Assembly (NCBI GenBank): GCA_016866675.1
Contig: VGLO01000031.1
Location: forward strand, 1-8,773
Length of the DNA: 8,773 nt
Direction of reading: 5' to 3'
Origin: Candidatus Staskawiczbacteria bacterium
Lineage (GTDB): Bacteria > Patescibacteriota > Minisyncoccia > Minisyncoccales > Staskawiczbacteraceae
Below are positions 1 to 7,104 of the stretch, one piece after another. Under the pieces are notes generated by a model, which searched no databases, was not told where the DNA came from, and saw nothing but the letters and a program-made list of their open reading frames with translations. Made by a program: the position numbers and the translations under genes. Position 1 is the stretch's first letter. Each line of letters opens with the position of its first letter.

Positions 1-479
1 TTGTGTGAAATTTGATGACAAAACGTGGCCACTACAGAATTATAAAAAGGATGTCCAAAAGGTCCGAATACGTTCGGTATCACCATACCGGTAATCCTCC
101 CTCCTGCTTTTTTCGCCCAATCTGAAAGCATCAAGCGGCCATCTTTTTTGGATTTACCATATAGGTTATCGCGTTCTTCTTGGGTAGATGAAGAAATGAT
201 GATATGTGCTTTGGATTTCGTTCTTTCAAGTGATGCCACCAACTTCTTCACCAAACCCGTATTCATCTCATAGATGACCTCTTGGTCATTATGGCGGTTC
301 AATGCAGCTAAGTGTACAATCACTTCGCATTGAACTACAAATTTGTCTAAGCTTGCATCATCCTGAAAAAAAGAACGATTAAAATTGATAAGCGTAAATT
401 CATCTTTAAAAAGATTAATCGTTTGGTACAAATGACACCCAACAAATCCACTTTGACCTGTGATGCCTATTTTTTTCAT
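1..479 (-). CDS. capF: CapF/FnlB-like NAD(P)-dependent UDP-sugar reductase, N-terminal part (3' end outside window)
   Basis: The first 159 residues of a short-chain dehydrogenase/reductase are visible; the gene runs off the window at position 1. The N-terminus has the Rossmann loop GxxGxxG (G8, G11, G14). VHLAALNR lies at residues 55-62, a serine run at 96-98, and the YxxxK pair is Y107/K111. The segments PNVFGPFG and YNSVVATFC (about 135-154) closely resemble the same region of Staphylococcus CapF, which is why I name this family rather than a generic epimerase. CapF reduces the 4-keto UDP-sugar made by CapE on the way to UDP-N-acetyl-L-fucosamine, in the cytoplasm. In Staphylococcus CapF a cupin epimerase domain is fused at the C-terminus; that part is not visible here, and a separate cupin gene lies directly upstream. 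The start ATG sits behind an A/T-rich leader with no Shine-Dalgarno. Function is inferred from homology recognised by eye. Confidence 0.9.
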   Translation of the reverse strand, partial: MKKIGITGQSGFVGCHLYQTINLFKDEFTLINFNRSFFQDDASLDKFVVQCEVIVHLAALNRHNDQEVIYEMNTGLVKKLVASLERTKSKAHIIISSSTQEERDNLYGKSKKDGRLMLSDWAKKAGGRITGMVIPNVFGPFGHPFYNSVVATFCHQISH

Positions 480-570
480 TATTTTTTATTTTAGAACGTG
501 GATGAATCTAATCAAACGGGTATTGTCTACTATTAAGTGTGAATAGGTATGAAATATACGCGCTCTAGTC

Positions 571-957
571 TCACCAATTTATGTTTTCCAAAGACTCTCT
601 AAAATCATCACGCTTAGACTCCTCCAATCCAAAATCTGAAAAAACCATCAGTACACTTCCTTCTTCCAATGGTTCAAATCCGTTGTAATGCCCTCCAGAA
701 ATTTCAAGAACCTTGGGTTCCAAATCTATCAGTTGATATTCCATCTTTCCTATTAAATTCATATTTATGGTCTTCACCATAAAACTACCCTTCACAGCAT
801 AAAACCATTTGGTTTCTTTCTTGTGACCCTGCCATGCCCTAATGACACCGACTTTTGGTTCAATGCAATACATTCGAACTACTTGAGACATATCGAAGTC
901 GTTTACAAATCGTATTGTTCCCCGCAAGTCGGTATGGGTATTGCCGGTTATAAGCAT
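571..957 (-). CDS. Small RmlC-like cupin, putative UDP-sugar epimerase
   Basis: A 128-residue single-domain cupin. DLRG (10-13) resembles the DxRG element of dTDP-4-dehydrorhamnose 3,5-epimerases. GVIRAWQGHKKETKWF (37-52) is laid out like their GVxRGLHxQ...K segment, with H45 a candidate catalytic base, and SGGHYNGF (87-94) matches the PPGFAHGF-type turn. RmlC proteins are usually about 180 residues, so this is a minimal version. It lies between capE and capF, 74 bases after capE and 91 bases before capF. That position suggests it acts on a keto-sugar intermediate of the same pathway, possibly the C-3 epimerisation done by the fused cupin domain of Staphylococcus CapF. The substrate is inference. 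It shows one histidine in the first cupin motif rather than an HxH pair, so metal binding cannot be assumed. A ketoisomerase of the WxcM/FdtA type is an alternative. The leader is A/T-rich with no Shine-Dalgarno. Confidence 0.75.
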   Translation of the reverse strand: MLITGNTHTDLRGTIRFVNDFDMSQVVRMYCIEPKVGVIRAWQGHKKETKWFYAVKGSFMVKTINMNLIGKMEYQLIDLEPKVLEISGGHYNGFEPLEEGSVLMVFSDFGLEESKRDDFRESLENINW

Positions 958-1031
958 TTTTAAAATTTTGGGCTGTGAATTTGAATTGTGAAATGATATT
1001 GAATAAACCTCAAACTAATTGATGATCTAGA

Positions 1032-2063
1032 TTAGACCAAAAACTCATCCACACTCTCACCAAAAATCTCTCTTCTAACCAATCCCAAGCCACTGATCAA
1101 CTTTTTTACTCCTTCTACATCTAGACGTTCCGTATTGTGAGAGTGATAATCCTCAATTTTTGCTGCATCTTGTTCCCCTTCTGAGAAATACATCGCATAG
1201 TTCAAATCACGGTTATCAGCAGGGATACGATAAAATTCGCCCATATCTTCTGCTTTGACCATTTCCTCGCGTGTACAAAGCGTTTCATAGAGCTTTTCCC
1301 CATGACGCGTACCTATAATTTTAATTTCATTATCAGCTTTGGCCAATTCTTTGACGGCTTGGGCTAAATCACCAATGGTCGCGGCAGGCGCTTTATTAAC
1401 AAACAAGTCACCAGAATTACCATGTTCGAATGCAAACAAAACTAAATCTACAGCATCATGTAAACTCATTAAGAAACGAGTCATATTGGGGTCGGTGATG
1501 GTAAGCAGCAATCCACTTTTGATTTGATTAATAAACAAGGGAATCACCGATCCGCGAGAAGCCATTACATTACCATAACGTGTTAAACAAACAGTGGTGT
1601 CGGACAAATTTCTTGCTTCTGCAATCGCTACTTTTTCCATCATAGCCTTGGAAATACCCATAGCATTGATGGGATAAGCCGCTTTATCCGTACTCAAACA
1701 AATCACCTTTTTCACTCCATTGGAAGCAGCCGCACGAATTACATTTTGTGTACCCTCAACATTGGTTTTTACGGCCTGCATAGGAAAAAACTCACAGGAT
1801 GGTACTTGTTTCAAAGCCGCTGCATGGAAAATGTAATCTACTCCTCGGGTTGCAGGTTCTACCGAATTGAAATCACGGACGTCACCGATATAAAATTTTA
1901 GCTTTGAGTTCTTCAAGGTATTCCTCATATCGTCCTGCTTCTTTTCATCGCGTGAAAAAATACGTATTTCGGCAAAATGATTTGTATGCAGAAACCGCTG
2001 CAATACAGCGTTTCCAAAAGACCCCGTACCCCCAGTAATCAAAAGCGTCTTATTTTGTATCAT
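1032..2063 (-). CDS. capE: UDP-N-acetylglucosamine 4,6-dehydratase (inverting)/5-epimerase, CapE/FnlA family
   Basis: A full-length 343-residue extended SDR enzyme, the usual size for CapE, FnlA and WbjB. It has the NAD(P) loop GGTGSFG (11-17), the acidic GDVRD (60-64), HAAALKQVP (80-88), the catalytic STDKA with D126/K127, and YGNVMASRGSVIPLF in the second half. The normal YxxxK tyrosine is a methionine (M135...K139), a hallmark of the FlaA1/CapE dehydratases. The KQVPSCE and AAYPINAMG forms point to the soluble CapE branch; there are no membrane segments as in long PglF/WbpM proteins. It converts UDP-GlcNAc to a UDP-2-acetamido-2,6-dideoxy-4-keto-L-hexose, the first step towards UDP-L-FucNAc. 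It begins the sugar-nucleotide cassette, 56 bases after the last glycosyltransferase and 74 bases before the cupin gene. Its base composition (about 42% GC in sampled lines) is higher than that of the upstream wzx-wzy block. Confidence 0.95.
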   Translation of the reverse strand: MIQNKTLLITGGTGSFGNAVLQRFLHTNHFAEIRIFSRDEKKQDDMRNTLKNSKLKFYIGDVRDFNSVEPATRGVDYIFHAAALKQVPSCEFFPMQAVKTNVEGTQNVIRAAASNGVKKVICLSTDKAAYPINAMGISKAMMEKVAIAEARNLSDTTVCLTRYGNVMASRGSVIPLFINQIKSGLLLTITDPNMTRFLMSLHDAVDLVLFAFEHGNSGDLFVNKAPAATIGDLAQAVKELAKADNEIKIIGTRHGEKLYETLCTREEMVKAEDMGEFYRIPADNRDLNYAMYFSEGEQDAAKIEDYHSHNTERLDVEGVKKLISGLGLVRREIFGESVDEFLV

Positions 2064-2119
2064 AGTGTAATATTCACTTTTTATTGTGTTTTGATATCTT
2101 CGGTCTCTATACTTTTGCC

Positions 2120-3343
2120 CTAACTCTTACTCACCAACTCCTCCAAAAACGCCAACAACTTCCGCGCCTGCAAATCTTTATTAAAATACTCTTCAGCCAC
2201 TTTTCTTCCATTCGCTCCTACTCTAACAGCATTTTCATAATCACCCAAAGCTCTCTCCATAGCCTCTGCAAAAGACTCCACAGAACCAGGTTGAGCGAAA
2301 AAAACAGACTCATTATCCGTTAGATAATTGGGTATTTCCCCTACTCTTGTAGCACATACTGGTTTACCTGTGGCTAAGTATTCTCCAAGCTTAGTCGGAA
2401 ATCCTCCTTGAGCTTGTTTGGAGTCGGGACGCGGTAATACCAACAAATCCGCATTACAAATAATACTTGGTATGGCGTCTCGTGGATATTCGTTCACCCA
2501 ATAAACCCTTTCTTCCAAATGAAAATCCTTAATCAATTGCAAATGAATAGGGGTATCGTAGTGCCAACCGCCTACTAAATAAACTCTGTGTAAAGGGAAT
2601 TTACTTTTAATTAAATTATAAGCTTTTATCAAGAAACTTACACCGTCTTTAGCATCATTCATTACGCCTAAAAATGCAATATATGGAGATTGCAATTCTG
2701 GCCGTAATTCTGTTACACTGTTGAACCTCGCCAAATCAACTGTCATTGGTAGATGCAAAAGTTTGGGTTGTGGTTTCGGAAAGACTTGATAATGCTTCAT
2801 TAAAGTTTGAGTCATCAATGCCATGCCATCGTAGGAATAGTATGCTTTCTCTTCGAAGAAAAGTTGTTTTACATTAGCTTGCCATCTTTGAAGAATATTA
2901 CCTTTATTGTTTTTGTGAATATCAAGAAATTCACTCATTTCGAGGAATAGTTTTAACATAGAGATCTTCTTTCGAATTTTGACTGCGAGCTCAAACCCAA
3001 AATGACTCGAATCTGTCCATACAAGGCCACCATAATGTTTTAATTCCTGGAAAATCAATTTTGACAATCTACGCCTTTGAAATACAAAACCTATGTATAT
3101 ATAGTAGCGTTGTTTAAAAAACCCCATTACAAGTCGAGGTTCAAGGTATTTATAGTTGATGCCGTTTTTTACGCCAAATGTTTTCCAGTTTATAACTTCA
3201 TTTTCTGTTTGATAGCCCCCATATATCAAAAGCTTAATTTGTACTCCTAAATTGGCTAAACCTTCAATTAGCGTAAGCCAGCGATTGGCGGATGCTGAAG
3301 AAGAACAAAATGGATTGTGATTAATTAGAATTAAGATATTCAC
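2120..3343 (-). CDS. GT-B glycosyltransferase (GT4-like)
   Basis: A 407-residue GT-B protein. The N-terminus NILILINHNPF is a typical first beta strand and loop. The C-terminal donor-binding half contains IAFLGVMNDAKDG, then DLLVLPRP (299-306) and FPTKLGEYLATGKPV (315-329), where E321 and the PTKLxEYL form mark the nucleotide-sugar site of many GT4 enzymes. It should add one sugar to the lipid-linked repeat unit at the cytoplasmic membrane face. It adjoins the UDP-L-FucNAc cassette, as the FucNAc transferase WbuB does in some fnl loci, so L-FucNAc is a plausible donor, but that is inference. The start is GTG, two bases after the upstream TAG; no ATG exists in this frame until residue 73, and the N-terminal strand would be lost there. 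Its 3' half is richer in GC (about 38-47% in most lines) than much of its 5' half, hinting at a compositional transition inside the gene. Confidence 0.88.
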   Translation of the reverse strand: MNILILINHNPFCSSSASANRWLTLIEGLANLGVQIKLLIYGGYQTENEVINWKTFGVKNGINYKYLEPRLVMGFFKQRYYIYIGFVFQRRRLSKLIFQELKHYGGLVWTDSSHFGFELAVKIRKKISMLKLFLEMSEFLDIHKNNKGNILQRWQANVKQLFFEEKAYYSYDGMALMTQTLMKHYQVFPKPQPKLLHLPMTVDLARFNSVTELRPELQSPYIAFLGVMNDAKDGVSFLIKAYNLIKSKFPLHRVYLVGGWHYDTPIHLQLIKDFHLEERVYWVNEYPRDAIPSIICNADLLVLPRPDSKQAQGGFPTKLGEYLATGKPVCATRVGEIPNYLTDNESVFFAQPGSVESFAEAMERALGDYENAVRVGANGRKVAEEYFNKDLQARKLLAFLEELVSKS

Positions 3344-3345
3344 AT

Positions 3346-4668
3346 CTAGGTAAACAAACTGCTGAACTTATAATCAATTATTTCACTTGAAAAATTCTGA
3401 TTAGCCACCATTCTGGCATTTTTCGAGATTTCATACTGCTTATTTTCATCGGAGAAAAACTGACTAAGCCGCACTGCTACATCAGTTGTCACGGGGGTAT
3501 CTATAACAAAAGCAGAGTTAGTTTCAACTACAAATTTATAAGCTGCTGTTTCTTTAGGAGCAAATAATATCACTGGCACACCACTTATTAAATACTCTGA
3601 AAGCTTAGTTGGAATTGAAAGTCTTGAAAAAGCTAAATCTTTATCATTAAAGGAAAGGGGAAGGATTAAGTAATCATATCGCGCAATTTCTTTAGGAATT
3701 TCCGTATGATTTATAAATCCATTAACCTTAATAAAATCAAGACCCAAATAAGCAGTAGGCAACAAATTATTACTATAGATATTGATCTGAACAGAAACTA
3801 AATGAACCTCTATTAACTCTTTTATAGCATCTACAAATGTCAAAAACGCTTTGTCATTGGCTCGTCCAATCCTCCCAAAATAAGCAATTTTAATAATCCC
3901 GGAATTCGAGGAAATTATTTTCCTCTGATAAGGTAACCAATTAGGAAAATGTATTGGGTTATGAAAATAATCCCATTTCCCCCCAAACCTAGATTCAAAT
4001 TCTAAGGCCATCAATTCTGAAATTGCAACCCTTTTATAAACATTACTAAGAAGTTTCTTAAGCTCTAGATTTATCTTTTTATTCCAATATTTTTTAAAAA
4101 CACAATCACTCCCGATGGTTGAAGGCCAATCATCCATAATGTGAATAATAATAGGTTTGTTAAACTCAACTAATAATTTTTCAGCAAAAAGTATTGAATG
4201 CCTCGTGGATAGAACAGCATAAAAATAATCAGGGTCAGACTTTTTTATCCAACTTCTTAATTCATTACTGATAATTTGCCTAAAAAATAAATGATCAAGA
4301 CCAAGTCGTTGAAAAAAAACAAAACTTAAGGACCTAAGAGAATATTTATTGGATATTTCTGTCTTGTTTAAACTAATAGTACTGGTTTTAGATGTTTCTT
4401 TTGTGCTTAAGACAGAATTTTTTTTCCTTAATAATTTCCAAAGTTTGAGAAAAAATCCCAATGGAAACCTGTGATAGTAGTCTTTATCATCTAGACTAAA
4501 ATTGTTTAAAAATCCTTCATGTTTGGATAACTGTATCATTTCTTGACTTCCAACCATAAAGAGATTCTCTTTTGGCCAAGAACTAAATAAATTGGATAAG
4601 GTTATAGCGGTTGCGTTCTTTTTGTGAAGAGTTGCATCGATAAACAATATTTTTTTTAGGTTTCCCAT
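3346..4668 (-). CDS. GT-B glycosyltransferase (GT4-like)
   Basis: A 440-residue protein from the chosen start MGNLKKILFID, which begins with a canonical GT-B first strand. The frame is open to an ATG at 4704, but that would add 12 residues and overlap the upstream gene by 32 bases. The ATG at 4668 lies four bases after the upstream TGA, preceded by GAAAGTGAG, which could act as a weak ribosome site. The C-terminal half carries IAYFGRIGRAND, then YDYLILPLS and PTKLSEYLISGVPV (353-366, E358), the same nucleotide-sugar signature as in the following glycosyltransferase gene. No signal peptide is seen. An asparagine-, lysine- and serine-rich stretch around residues 84-115 looks like a low-complexity linker and has no recognisable motif. 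The role would be a sugar transfer during repeat-unit assembly; donor and linkage cannot be read from the sequence. It ends two bases before the GTG of the next gene, implying one transcript. Confidence 0.85.
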   Translation of the reverse strand: MGNLKKILFIDATLHKKNATAITLSNLFSSWPKENLFMVGSQEMIQLSKHEGFLNNFSLDDKDYYHRFPLGFFLKLWKLLRKKNSVLSTKETSKTSTISLNKTEISNKYSLRSLSFVFFQRLGLDHLFFRQIISNELRSWIKKSDPDYFYAVLSTRHSILFAEKLLVEFNKPIIIHIMDDWPSTIGSDCVFKKYWNKKINLELKKLLSNVYKRVAISELMALEFESRFGGKWDYFHNPIHFPNWLPYQRKIISSNSGIIKIAYFGRIGRANDKAFLTFVDAIKELIEVHLVSVQINIYSNNLLPTAYLGLDFIKVNGFINHTEIPKEIARYDYLILPLSFNDKDLAFSRLSIPTKLSEYLISGVPVILFAPKETAAYKFVVETNSAFVIDTPVTTDVAVRLSQFFSDENKQYEISKNARMVANQNFSSEIIDYKFSSLFT

Positions 4669-4672
4669 TTTC

Positions 4673-5836
4673 TCACTTTCCAATAATAGACGAAAATCTA
4701 GCACTACTCAAAACACCGTAAACAAAAGCATAAGAACAAAAGAAGAGTGTATAACCCTCCATAATAGGTTCAACCATAAATGTAGAAAAAATGGCAACTG
4801 AAAGAAAAAGAAAAATCATTTTAGTCTCAAGTAAGAATGTTTTCTTTAAAAGTGCTGCTAAGTTAGTTAGGTATAGAACGGTACTTATGGTGAGTAACAA
4901 TAGCACAATATAGCCAGACCGCAAACCAACATCCAGCCAGAAGTTGTGGGCATATCTATAACCACCCTCAAAGCCAGAGAAGTGGATGTCACCATCAGGC
5001 CTATTAAGAAACTCTTCGAGTCCAATATCCCAAATTTCAGACCTCGATTTCAGGATACCCTTATCTGAATCCAAAACAAATAGTCTTTCATAAATAGTGG
5101 ATTCATTAAAAAAATCAAAATTTACTAAACTTAATCCTATAAAAATCAAAAATCCAATGAAAAAAAAGCTGGATAATGATACTCTCGAAAAACTAAAACC
5201 TTTAACAATTGTAAAGATGAATAAACAAATTAGTAAAATAAAAAATCCCGTTCGCTGTCCAATGGATCCAATTATAAATATAGCTATTATACTAAGGGTG
5301 ATCCCATTACGCTTGATGATTTTATCACTATTATTTCTTGTGCTATAAAAGACAAGAGGAAATAAAGAAAAATTATAGGCAAAATAGGAAGCATAGTTCG
5401 TAAAAGATATAGATTCTGAACCTTTTCCGAGTAAGCGCAAATTTGAAAAATCAAATCCAAAGTTTAAAAGATTATAAAAGTAACTAACTATTGGAATAGT
5501 GTTAAAAATTAAAATGAATGAAAAAAATAGTGCTATTATTTGATATTCTCCCGTGATTCGTTTTGTTAAGGCCTTCCCAATAATGTAAAATGAAACTGGG
5601 AACATAATACTAATTGATCTTCCTACTATACCTCCAGTATTTGTTGTGAGGTCGAAGGCCAATAAAAAAATGAATAAGAAAATGAAATTAATATCAATTA
5701 CCAATTTCGATTGCCTCCATAACTGCGAGATTGAGAATATTATGAAAATATAAGAAAATATCTGGGAAAACTCCACAAAACCGAAAAGTAGTAGAAGAAA
5801 ATATAACTTAAACTTGGATATAAAACTAATTATCAT
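4673..5836 (-). CDS. wzy: O-antigen/capsule polymerase Wzy-like multi-span membrane protein
   Basis: A 387-residue protein with about ten strongly hydrophobic segments, for example near residues 10-35, 50-62, 73-88, 98-120, 150-165, 180-190, 196-212, 222-240, 305-327 and 336-375. Between the last segments is the large loop typical of the Wzy/WaaL superfamily: RSEIW (265-269), then HN at 297-298 followed by FWLDVGLRSG. A shorter loop has GQRTG (193-197), again with the arginine expected in this family. Wzy polymerises lipid-linked repeat units on the periplasmic face of the inner membrane. An O-antigen ligase (WaaL) shares this architecture, but the position inside the serotype block between glycosyltransferases and downstream of wzx favours polymerase. 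The start ATG overlaps the stop of the upstream glycosyltransferase as ATGA, and the gene is extremely AT-rich (one sampled line 18% GC). Confidence 0.85.
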   Translation of the reverse strand: MIISFISKFKLYFLLLLFGFVEFSQIFSYIFIIFSISQLWRQSKLVIDINFIFLFIFLLAFDLTTNTGGIVGRSISIMFPVSFYIIGKALTKRITGEYQIIALFFSFILIFNTIPIVSYFYNLLNFGFDFSNLRLLGKGSESISFTNYASYFAYNFSLFPLVFYSTRNNSDKIIKRNGITLSIIAIFIIGSIGQRTGFFILLICLFIFTIVKGFSFSRVSLSSFFFIGFLIFIGLSLVNFDFFNESTIYERLFVLDSDKGILKSRSEIWDIGLEEFLNRPDGDIHFSGFEGGYRYAHNFWLDVGLRSGYIVLLLLTISTVLYLTNLAALLKKTFLLETKMIFLFLSVAIFSTFMVEPIMEGYTLFFCSYAFVYGVLSSARFSSIIGK

Positions 5837-7104
5837 TCCCTTACATTGATTAACTCAGAATATATCGATAATAAATCTTTTACAATTTTTTTTGAAGAGT
5901 GTCTTTCTGTGGCTCGAACAATAGCGTTCATAGAAATTTCACTGGCAAGGTCATTATTTGTAAATAACCTTCGAATACAATTTGCTAATAATTCAGGCTC
6001 TTCAAAGCGATAAAGTAATCCTGTATTCCCATGGTGTACCATGTCTGGAACTCCTCCAACATAGGAGGCTATAACAGGAGTTCCAAGTATTTGTGCTTCT
6101 CCAATAGAATTAGGGCTATTCTCAATACTAGAGGGACAAACAGTAACATGACAATTTAAAAATTCATCGCGCATATTCTCCGTATTCAATACCCCTAAAA
6201 AAGTAACTGATAAATTGAACTTTTCAATCAATGAATGGATATATTTTCCATACCAATATCCTGTTAACTTTAGTTTATCGCTAATTGATGGTTTTCGTGA
6301 GAAGAATTCACCGGCAACGCGAATTTCAATTAATGGAAATTCGCGTTTCAGAAGACTAACAGCTTTTAGAAGAATATGAAATCCTTTTATTGGATAACTT
6401 GCCTGGCTAACAAATATTGAATAATTTACTTTTTTTTGGATATCCCACTTTTTGGATGTATAAAACTCATTTCTTAGAGTTTCATTGCAAAAACGATAAT
6501 TCAAGCAATTATTGAAACTTTTTGAATGCGAATAGTCCCAATTTGTTCGTCCTAAGACAAAATCGGTTTTCAAGAAATACTTAACTTCATTTTTTCCTTT
6601 TGTTGTAAGAAATTTCTTTTGATGATAAAATGTATTTTTTCTCCAGCACTCAACTAAACTAGTGTTTCTTAACATGTCAAGGTAACCGATTGATCCATAA
6701 AAATATCTTGAATAAATTTCAACCAACCCCTGAATACTTACAATTGATTTTACATTTGGGCATGCCTCCAAATAATAAAGCCCAAATGCACTTTCAGTAC
6801 CATGAATGTGCAACAAATCAGGATTTATTTTTTCTGTAATTTCCCTATATTTTAAATAAAGTTGGCCCCTATCGTTTAATAGTTTAGTTGGAAGCACAAC
6901 GTAATTTATACCCTTAACAACACCTTCAAATTGGATATTATTGTAAAAGGATAGGATACAGAGTTCAATGTCACCAATTGAACTCAATTGCTTTGCGAGG
7001 CTATACATCCAACTGCCACCCTTGTGCGGTAATATACCTATTTCAATGCAAACATCAGGTAAAGGAAAATTAGTTATCCACAATACTTTCATCTTGCTAT
7101 TCAT
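5833..7104 (-). CDS. GT4-family glycosyltransferase
   Basis: A 423-residue GT-B retaining-type glycosyltransferase. The N-terminal domain starts MKVLWITNFPLPD and has a glycine-rich acceptor/phosphate loop, KGGSWMYSLA, near residues 28-37. The C-terminal domain has the repeat-type strand FVSQASYPIKGFHILLKA and the full GT4 signature: the EX7E pair E328/E336 within SSIENSPNSIGEAQILGTPV, followed by VGGVPDMV and GNTGLLY. This is the clearest GT4 of the locus. It would transfer a hexose or related sugar to the growing lipid-linked unit in the cytoplasm; the donor is unknown. M1 is preferred over M5 because its ATG overlaps the upstream stop codon as ATGA, giving translational coupling. The stop in turn overlaps the ATG of wzy by four bases. 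A perfect 12-base inverted repeat lies within the coding sequence at 6316-6347. Confidence 0.92.
   Translation of the reverse strand: MNSKMKVLWITNFPLPDVCIEIGILPHKGGSWMYSLAKQLSSIGDIELCILSFYNNIQFEGVVKGINYVVLPTKLLNDRGQLYLKYREITEKINPDLLHIHGTESAFGLYYLEACPNVKSIVSIQGLVEIYSRYFYGSIGYLDMLRNTSLVECWRKNTFYHQKKFLTTKGKNEVKYFLKTDFVLGRTNWDYSHSKSFNNCLNYRFCNETLRNEFYTSKKWDIQKKVNYSIFVSQASYPIKGFHILLKAVSLLKREFPLIEIRVAGEFFSRKPSISDKLKLTGYWYGKYIHSLIEKFNLSVTFLGVLNTENMRDEFLNCHVTVCPSSIENSPNSIGEAQILGTPVIASYVGGVPDMVHHGNTGLLYRFEEPELLANCIRRLFTNNDLASEISMNAIVRATERHSSKKIVKDLLSIYSELINVRE
6316..6347. repeat. Perfect 12-bp inverted repeat with 8-base loop inside a glycosyltransferase gene
   Basis: The left arm AACGCGAATTTC (6316-6327) and right arm GAAATTCGCGTT (6336-6347) are exact reverse complements separated by eight bases. 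In the minus-strand transcript this can fold into a hairpin with a CGCG core near its base. On the transcript side the hairpin is followed by GCCGGTGAATTC and not by a U run, so it is not an intrinsic terminator. It lies in frame within the beta-strand codons around FPLIEIRVAGEF of the GT4 gene. The repeat is seen directly; any function in mRNA is speculation. Confidence 0.6.

Noticed and set aside
480..570. Possible promoter or terminator in the 91-base spacer before capF
   Set aside because: I found no Bacteroidota-type TAnnTTTG box with an upstream TTG at a suitable distance, and no stem followed by a T run. CGTTTG is present but lacks the TA element at the right spacing.
958..1031. Possible promoter in the 74-base spacer before the cupin gene
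   Set aside because: TTAGTTTG on the minus strand is close to TAnnTTTG but is one base off in spacing, and there is no convincing partner element.
1339..1527. Plus-strand open frame opposite capE
   Set aside because: It is antisense to a strongly conserved enzyme, has no recognisable domain and is a shadow of the real frame. The other plus-strand frames at 2084-2323, 5097-5348 and 8070-8285 were rejected for the same reason.
1958..1969. 12-base palindrome AAATACGTATTT inside capE
   Set aside because: It has no loop, is AT-rich and falls in the conserved EIRIFSRDE codons. With nothing else around it, it is best explained by coding sequence.
2064..2119. Possible promoter in the 56-base spacer before capE
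   Set aside because: The spacer has an AT-rich leader but no TAnnTTTG box. Read-through from the upstream block explains the arrangement without it.
4669..4704. N-terminal extension of the glycosyltransferase gene to an ATG at 4704
   Set aside because: The extra 12 residues do not look like a GT-B start, and they would overlap the C-terminus of wzy by 32 bases. The ATG at 4668 lies four bases after the wzy stop and directly precedes the canonical first strand.
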